Below, piece after piece: positions 33,504 through 38,733 of a stretch of DNA of 38,733 bases. The stretch covers positions 1 through 38,733 of the forward strand of contig JALSNC010000149.1 of NCBI GenBank assembly GCA_026987195.1, written 5' to 3'. The notes under the pieces were generated by a model. The model was not told where the DNA came from, did not search any database, and saw only the letters and a program-made list of their open reading frames with translations. The position numbers were made by a program, and so were the translations under genes. Positions within the stretch are counted from its first letter, which is position 1. Each line of letters starts with the position of its first letter. The DNA is from Desulfobulbaceae bacterium. Its GTDB lineage: Bacteria > Desulfobacterota > Desulfobulbia > Desulfobulbales > Desulfobulbaceae.

Positions 33504-34589
33504 ATGAAAAACAGTGATTCGGTGGATTTTCTCGAGGCGACAATCCGCAAGATCTTTCCCCAGGACAGCGAGTACCGCGACCTGGCAAAGGCCCGGCTGG
33601 AACAGTTGACCATGCCCCACTGGGCCCTGGGCGACCTGATGGACCTGGCCATCGAACTGGCCGGCATGACCCGCTCCCTCAAGCCGCCGGTGGAGCGGAA
33701 AAAGGTGGTGGTCATGGCCGGTGACCACGGTGTCACCGCCGAAGGGGTCTCGAAGTATCCCTCCGAGGTGACGGCGCAGATGATCTACAACTTCGTGGCC
33801 GGTGGTGCCGGCATCAATGCCCTGGCCCGGCAGGCCGGGGCCGAGGTCGTGGTGGTGGACATGGGCACGGCCGCCGACCTGGACGATCTTGCCGCCTCGG
33901 GCCGGATTCTTGCCAGGAAGATCGCCGCCGGCACCCAGAATATTGCCCACGGCCCGGCCATGACCAGGTCCCACGCGGTGATGGCGGTGGAGGCGGGCAT
34001 CGAGGTGGCCAACATGCTCGCGCCCGAGACCGACCTCTTTGCCACCGGTGACATGGGCATCGGCAACACCACGCCCTCCACGGCCATTGCCGCGGTGCTC
34101 ACCGGCAGGCCGGTGGCCGAACTGGCCGGCCGCGGCACCGGCCTGGATGACAGCCAGCTCGAGCGGAAGATCAGGGTCATCGAACGGGCCCTGGACATCA
34201 ACAAGCCGGATCCTGCCGACGGTTTTGATGTCCTGGCCAAGGTGGGCGGCTTCGAGATCGGCGGGATTGCCGGCCTGATCATCGGTGCCGCATCGCACCG
34301 CAGGCCGGTGCTGGTGGACGGCTTCATCTCCACGGCCGGGGCGCTCATCGCCTACCGGATCGAGCCCTTTGTGCGCGACTACATCATCTGCGCCCACCGC
34401 AGCATGGAACCCGGCCATGCGGCCATGCACGAACGGCTGCATCACAAACCGCTGCTCGACCTGAACATGCGGCTGGGCGAGGGCACGGGCGCGGCCCTGG
34501 CCATGAACCTGGTGGAGGCGGCAGTGGCGGTGCTCACCGAGGTGGCGACCTTCGAGGAGGCCGGGGTCACCGGCACGCCGCAGGAGTAG
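33504..34589 (+). CDS. cobT: Nicotinate-nucleotide-dimethylbenzimidazole phosphoribosyltransferase
   Basis: A 361-residue enzyme that makes alpha-ribazole 5'-phosphate from nicotinate mononucleotide and a lower-ligand base. Signature motifs include VVMAGDHGVTAEGVS, FVAGGAGINALA, DMGIGNTTPSTAI, and near the C-terminus MRLGEGTGAALAMNLVEAA, with the catalytic Glu. The ATG at 33504 lies 3 bp after an AGGGACAAGG site; a TTG at 33480 in frame is weaker. The cobS start is 4 bp past its stop, so they are co-transcribed. Which base it activates (DMB or another benzimidazole) cannot be seen. Confidence 0.95.
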   Translation: MKNSDSVDFLEATIRKIFPQDSEYRDLAKARLEQLTMPHWALGDLMDLAIELAGMTRSLKPPVERKKVVVMAGDHGVTAEGVSKYPSEVTAQMIYNFVAGGAGINALARQAGAEVVVVDMGTAADLDDLAASGRILARKIAAGTQNIAHGPAMTRSHAVMAVEAGIEVANMLAPETDLFATGDMGIGNTTPSTAIAAVLTGRPVAELAGRGTGLDDSQLERKIRVIERALDINKPDPADGFDVLAKVGGFEIGGIAGLIIGAASHRRPVLVDGFISTAGALIAYRIEPFVRDYIICAHRSMEPGHAAMHERLHHKPLLDLNMRLGEGTGAALAMNLVEAAVAVLTEVATFEEAGVTGTPQE

Positions 34590-34593
34590 GGAG

Positions 34594-35337
34594 GTGCTGC
34601 GCTCCCTTGTCGCCGCCCTCCGCTTCCTGACCATTGCCCCCATACCTGGGCAGTCGGGCATGGCAGGCGACGACCTGGCGCGGTCAACGCCATATTTTCC
34701 GCTGGTCGGCCTGCTCATCGGCCTGGCCTGTGCGCCCCTGGCCTGGCTGCTCTCTCTTCTCCTGCCGCCGGCCGTGGCCGCGGTCCTGGTCACCACGCTG
34801 CTGTTCGCCGTTTCCGGCGGCCTGCATCTGGACGGCCTGGCCGATACGGCCGACGGACTGTTCAGTGCCCGCAGCCGGGAGCGGATGCTTGCGATCATGC
34901 GCGATTCGCGCATCGGCGCCATGGGCGTGATCGCGCTCGTTGTCCTTCTCCTGCTCAAGGTGACAGCCCTGGCCTCCCTGGACAGGGACCGGCTGCCGGC
35001 CGCCGTGGTCCTGATGCCGGTGGCGGGCCGCTGCGCCATTCTGGTCATGATGGCCCTGCTTCCCTATGCCCGGCCCGAGGGCGGCCTCGGCACCCTGTTC
35101 TACAGCCGCCGCTCCCGCCTCGCCGGACTGTGGGCTGTCGGTTTTTTTCTGGCCTGCGCCTGGCTCGTCACCGGTGCGGCCGGCCCGGGAGTTGCCGGCT
35201 TCACCCTGGCGATGCTTGTACCCTTTGTCCTCTTCATCAAGGCACGCCTGGGCGGCGCCACCGGCGATACCCTGGGCGCGGCCTGCGAGCTGGCCGAACT
35301 CTTTGTGGCCCTGGCCTTTTCCTGTACCCTCTGGTGA
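34594..35337 (+). CDS. cobS: Adenosylcobinamide-GDP ribazoletransferase
   Basis: A 247-residue inner-membrane protein with about six hydrophobic segments. It joins adenosylcobinamide-GDP with alpha-ribazole (or its phosphate) in the last step of cobalamin assembly. Motifs are [11 protein letters not shown] at the N-terminus, [17 protein letters not shown] (about 72-88), [11 protein letters not shown] and [17 protein letters not shown] near the C-terminus. The start is GTG at 34594, with a purine-rich GGGAG just before it that overlaps the start; no other good codon lies near. The length fits the family. Confidence 0.93.
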   Translation: MLRSLVAALRFLTIAPIPGQSGMAGDDLARSTPYFPLVGLLIGLACAPLAWLLSLLLPPAVAAVLVTTLLFAVSGGLHLDGLADTADGLFSARSRERMLAIMRDSRIGAMGVIALVVLLLLKVTALASLDRDRLPAAVVLMPVAGRCAILVMMALLPYARPEGGLGTLFYSRRSRLAGLWAVGFFLACAWLVTGAAGPGVAGFTLAMLVPFVLFIKARLGGATGDTLGAACELAELFVALAFSCTLW

Positions 35338-35395
35338 ATGGTATGCACCACGTTCGTCACCACAGATTGCGGACCTTTTCCCAGCGGAGCACGGG

Positions 35396-37966
35396 ATGAG
35401 CGGCCATGGCGGCAATATCCGGCGCTTTGCGGCCCGCTGCGGCTGTGACCCGGCCGAGATCCTCGACTTCAGCGCCAATATCAATCCCCTGGGGCCGCCC
35501 GAATCCCTGCGCCTGGTGATCGGTCGCGCCCTTGGCGACCTGGTTCATTATCCGGACCCGGACTGCAGCCGGCTGACCGCTGTCCTGGCCGGGCTCCACG
35601 GCCTTGCACCGGAACAGGTCCTGGCCGGCAACGGCACCTCGGAGCTGCTCTTTGCCGCGGTGCGGGTCCCGGCCGCCGGCCGCGCCATCCTGCCGGTGCC
35701 CTCCTACATCGATTACCAGACCGCCTGCGAGCGCGCCGGCCTGCCGGTCCGGCACCTTCACCTGCGGCCGGAGGATGACTTCCGCCTCCGGAGCGGGGCG
35801 CTCGACGCGATCCTGCGGCCGGGTGACCTGGTCATCCTGGGCCAGCCCAACAATCCCACCGGCACCCTCGTGGACCGGCAGGAGCTGCTTGCCCTCTGCC
35901 GGCGCCATCCCCATGTCGTTTTCCTGGTGGACGAGGCCTTTGCCGGATTTGTTGACGGATACGTCAGCGTGGCCTGTCAGGCCGACAACCTGATGGTCCT
36001 CTGTTCCCTGACCAAGCTCTATGCGATTCCCGGCCTGCGGCTGGGCTTCCTGGCCGCGGATGGTGCGCTCTGTGAGGCGGTCCGGCAACAGATCGCGCCC
36101 TGGTCGGTGAACAGCCTGGCCCAGGCCGTGGGTATCCACTGCCTGGACGATCCGGCCTATCTCGAGGCTGCACGGGCGCTGGTGGCCGGTGAACGGGCCG
36201 GACTGGTCCGGCAGCTCGCGGCGCTGCCCGGGCTGCGTGTCATCCCCTCCTGTGCCAATTTTCTCCTTGTCCACCTGGACAGGGAAGACCAGACCGCCAG
36301 CCGGCTCGCCGACCGGTTGCTGCTGGAACACCGGATCGCCATCAGGACCTGTGACGACTATCCGGGACTGGATGACCGCTGGTTCCGGGTGGCGGTGCAC
36401 GGCCGGGACGACAATCGTCGTCTGCTCGATGCCCTGGAGGCCATTCTCGAACCAGGGGAAAGCAAGGGGAGAAGAGCGCCGCACCGCCGGCCGACCCCGG
36501 CCCTCATGCTGCTGGGCACCGGTTCGGACGTGGGCAAGAGCGTGCTGGCGGCCGGGCTCTGCCGGGTCCTGCTCCAGGACGGCCTGCGGGTCGCGCCCTT
36601 CAAGGCCCAGAACATGTCGCTCAACTCCTATGTCACCCGGGACGGCGGCGAGATGGGCAGGGCCCAGGTGGTGCAGGCCCAGGCCTGCCGCCTGGATCCG
36701 GACGTGCGCATGAACCCGGTCCTGCTCAAACCCTCGTCGGATGTGGGCAGCCAGATCATCGTCCATGGCCGGCCCGTGGGGAACATGCAGGTGAGTGACT
36801 ATGTCCGGTACAAGGAGACCGCCTGGCAGGAGGTCTGCCGGGCCTATGACAGCCTGGCGGCCGAATATGAGGTCATCGTCCTTGAAGGCGCGGGCAGCCC
36901 GGGTGAGGTCAACCTGAAATCACACGATATCGTCAACATGCGCATGGCCCGGTATGCGCAGGCGCCGGCGCTCCTGGTGGGGGACATCGACCGGGGCGGA
37001 GTCTATGCCTCGTTTGTCGGCCACTGGGAGGTCATGGCCCACTGGGAGCAGGAACTGCTGGCCGGTTTCCTGGTCAACCGGTTCCGCGGTGACGCGTCTC
37101 TTCTGGCCGATGCCCACGACTACCTGCAGCGGCGCACCGGCAGGCCGGTGCTGGGGGTGGTGCCCTATCTCCGGGATCTCGGCCTGCCTCAGGAGGATTC
37201 GGTCAGCTTCAAGGCCGGCCTCTACGAGGGCAAACGGCCCGATATCCCGCACGTGGAGATCGCCTGCATTGACCTGCCGCATATCTCCAACTTCACCGAT
37301 ATCGAGCCCTTTCTCGCCGAACCTGATGTCCATGTGCGCATCGTACGCTCGGCCCGGGACCTTGGCCATCCCGACGGGGTGATCCTGCCCGGATCCAAGA
37401 ACGTGCTTGCCGACCTGGCGGCCCTGCGCAGGCGCGGCCTGGATCGCGCCATAGGTGCCCTGGCCGCGAAAGGGTGCGAGATTGTCGGCATCTGCGGCGG
37501 TTTCCAGATGCTGGGCAGGACCCTGGCCGATCCCCTGGGCCTGGAGGGCGAGGCCGGCGGGCGCGACCAGGGGCTGGGGCTCCTTGACATGCACACCGAA
37601 CTGGCCGCGGACAAGACTCTGGTCCGGCGTGCGGGTATCCATCTGCCTTCGGGCTGCCGGGTGCAGGGTTACGAGATCCACCACGGGGTCAGCGCAGGCA
37701 GCGGTGAGCCCCTGATCCGTTTTTCCGAGGGTGGCTGCGGCCTGGAGGGGCACGACGGCCGGGTCTGGGGCAGCTACCTGCATGGCATCTTTGACGACGA
37801 CACCTTCCGGCGCTGGTTCATCGACCGGCTGCGCATCCGCAGGGGACTCGGGAAACTCCGGGGCAGGGGGACGGCCTATGATCTCGAACCGGCACTGGAC
37901 CGGCTGGCAGACGTTGTCCGCGCAAGCCTCGACATGACCGCTGTCCGGAGACTGCTGCGGCTGTGA
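35396..37966 (+). CDS. cobD-cobQ: Fused L-threonine-O-3-phosphate decarboxylase and cobyric acid synthase
   Basis: An 856-residue fusion. Residues 1-352 are the PLP-dependent CobD aminotransferase fold (starts [21 protein letters not shown]; Lys207 in [15 protein letters not shown]), which makes aminopropanol phosphate. A short basic linker (about 355-370) leads to CobQ/Cbi[10 protein letters not shown] (374-382), [11 protein letters not shown], then the class I amidotransferase half with Cys700 in [10 protein letters not shown] and His796 in YLHGIFDD. CobQ amidates adenosylcobyric acid at four positions. No stop or frameshift lies at the junction. The ATG at 35396 fits the CobD N-terminus; an in-frame extension to 35066 lies within cobS and is not used. 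The cbiB start overlaps the stop (TGATG). Confidence 0.93.
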   Translation: MSGHGGNIRRFAARCGCDPAEILDFSANINPLGPPESLRLVIGRALGDLVHYPDPDCSRLTAVLAGLHGLAPEQVLAGNGTSELLFAAVRVPAAGRAILPVPSYIDYQTACERAGLPVRHLHLRPEDDFRLRSGALDAILRPGDLVILGQPNNPTGTLVDRQELLALCRRHPHVVFLVDEAFAGFVDGYVSVACQADNLMVLCSLTKLYAIPGLRLGFLAADGALCEAVRQQIAPWSVNSLAQAVGIHCLDDPAYLEAARALVAGERAGLVRQLAALPGLRVIPSCANFLLVHLDREDQTASRLADRLLLEHRIAIRTCDDYPGLDDRWFRVAVHGRDDNRRLLDALEAILEPGESKGRRAPHRRPTPALMLLGTGSDVGKSVLAAGLCRVLLQDGLRVAPFKAQNMSLNSYVTRDGGEMGRAQVVQAQACRLDPDVRMNPVLLKPSSDVGSQIIVHGRPVGNMQVSDYVRYKETAWQEVCRAYDSLAAEYEVIVLEGAGSPGEVNLKSHDIVNMRMARYAQAPALLVGDIDRGGVYASFVGHWEVMAHWEQELLAGFLVNRFRGDASLLADAHDYLQRRTGRPVLGVVPYLRDLGLPQEDSVSFKAGLYEGKRPDIPHVEIACIDLPHISNFTDIEPFLAEPDVHVRIVRSARDLGHPDGVILPGSKNVLADLAALRRRGLDRAIGALAAKGCEIVGICGGFQMLGRTLADPLGLEGEAGGRDQGLGLLDMHTELAADKTLVRRAGIHLPSGCRVQGYEIHHGVSAGSGEPLIRFSEGGCGLEGHDGRVWGSYLHGIFDDDTFRRWFIDRLRIRRGLGKLRGRGTAYDLEPALDRLADVVRASLDMTAVRRLLRL

Positions 37967-38733
37967 TGATCTCCTGTCCCGCAGCCCTCTGGCTGGCCTG
38001 CCTGCTTGATCTGCTCCTGGGCGATCCCCGCTGGCTGCCCCACCCGGTCCGGCTCATGGGCCGACTTGCAGCAAAGATTGAGGGAATGGCCAGATCTCTT
38101 TGCGGGAGCGGAAGAACTGCGGGTATTGTCACCGCGGTCCTGGTCCTGATCGTCACCGGCGGCACCTGTTTCCTGCTCCTGGCCTTCCTCTTCCTGCTTC
38201 ATCCCCTGGCCTGTACGGCCGCCGCCATCCTCATGCTCTATACCGCCATCGCCATCCGCGACCTGCTCCATCACGCCGGGGCAGTGTACAGGGCCCTGGG
38301 GGGAGGGGACGGCGCAGGCAGCCTGGACGCGGCCCGGGAAAAAGTGGCCATGCTGGTGGGCCGGGATACCGACCGGCTCGACGAAAGCGGCATTGTCCGG
38401 GCCTGCGTGGAGAGCGTGGCCGAAAACATGGCCGATGGCATTGTCGCGCCCATCTTCTGGAGCTTTGCCGGCGCCCTGCTGGCCTCCGGCTCCGGAGCGG
38501 AGCAGTGGGCGGTCCCGGCCGCGGCCATCGGGGCCATGCTCTACAAGGCCGGCAACACCATGGACTCCATGTTTGGCTATAAAAATGAGAAATACAGGGA
38601 GTTCGGGTGGTTCCCGGCCAGGTTCGACGACCTGCTCAACCTGGTTCCGGCCCGTCTCTCCGCCCTCTGCATTGTCGTGGCGGCCCTGCTTGCCGGTGGT
38701 ACGCCCGGCCGGGCCTGGAAGATCCTTGTCCGT
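37966..38733 (+). CDS. cbiB: Adenosylcobinamide-phosphate synthase CbiB, cut by window edge
   Basis: The first 256 codons of a membrane protein that joins cobyric acid to aminopropanol phosphate (or aminopropanol). The start ATG overlaps the cobD-cobQ stop as TGATG. Family motifs are present: LLDLLLGDPRWLPHPVRLMG (13-32), VGRDTDRLDESGIVRACVES, AENMADGIVAPIFW, and the N-terminal part of the FGYKNEKYREFGWFPARFDD motif. The frame is open to position 38733 and no stop is seen, so the gene continues outside. About 60-70 residues would be missing compared with the usual length of about 310-320. The reading frame is not interrupted. Confidence 0.93.
   Translation, partial: MISCPAALWLACLLDLLLGDPRWLPHPVRLMGRLAAKIEGMARSLCGSGRTAGIVTAVLVLIVTGGTCFLLLAFLFLLHPLACTAAAILMLYTAIAIRDLLHHAGAVYRALGGGDGAGSLDAAREKVAMLVGRDTDRLDESGIVRACVESVAENMADGIVAPIFWSFAGALLASGSGAEQWAVPAAAIGAMLYKAGNTMDSMFGYKNEKYREFGWFPARFDDLLNLVPARLSALCIVVAALLAGGTPGRAWKILVR

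Noticed and set aside
35066-35395. N-terminal extension of the CobD-CobQ frame by 110 residues
   Set aside because: It lies within cobS in another frame, has shadow-frame composition, and the CobD signature MSGHGGNI starts at 35396.

Overview
The window looks like chromosomal DNA of a high-GC, Gram-negative, deltaproteobacterial-type organism. Desulfobacterota, perhaps Desulfobulbales, is my inference; no rRNA or other decisive marker is present. Supporting signs are a Kdo transferase, a type IV pilus retraction ATPase, an EF-G-like paralogue, a SprA-type metalloprotease, a YfiR/CHASE8 signalling pair, a cobalamin cluster and many short intergenic repeats. No tRNA, rRNA, CRISPR array, prophage or transposase gene is visible.

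Layout. 1-2830: LOG-family protein, pilT (both +) and a zinc-ribbon/PilZ protein (-). 2833-3399: a gene-free block of nested repeats. 3400-7228: waaA and comEC in one minus-strand operon. 7476-9836: rsmE (+) convergent with murJ (-). 10156-12740: an EF-G-like GTPase followed closely by a MoaB/MogA protein (+), convergent with purM (-). 14133-16965: a lytic transglycosylase coupled to an M18 aminopeptidase, and a SprA-like metalloprotease (all -). 17566-21034: a DUF533 protein and a hybrid kinase with its own substrate-binding domain (+). 21208-23546: a GYF_2/AIM24 protein (-) and a tRNA-queuosine mannosyltransferase-like protein (+). 23834-28190: Trk/Ktr-type K+ channel, its RCK subunit, a shikimate-kinase-like protein and a large ARMT1-like-fold protein (+). 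28452-31828: YfiR and a CHASE8 hybrid histidine kinase, translationally coupled (+). 32007 to the right edge: lower-ligand and late cobalamin genes cobC, cobU, cobT, cobS, a cobD-cobQ fusion, and cbiB cut by the window edge.

The least expected content is between the genes. Five repeat families can be read directly. A is a palindrome of about 107-125 bp in three full copies whose arm sequences differ but stay complementary. B is a 162-bp MITE-like element in two copies, each flanked by a perfect 6-bp direct repeat and each sitting inside another repeat. C is a small hairpin repeat. D is a 23-bp REP-like motif at six intergenic sites. E is a set of tandem heptamer arrays. These families are nested and sit almost only in intergenic DNA.

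Functional links: the cobalamin genes form a coherent nucleotide-loop assembly and amidation set. The Ktr pair forms a K+ uptake system, possibly co-transcribed with two proteins whose active-site motifs depart from their families. YfiR plus the hybrid kinase likely form a periplasm-to-cytoplasm switch.
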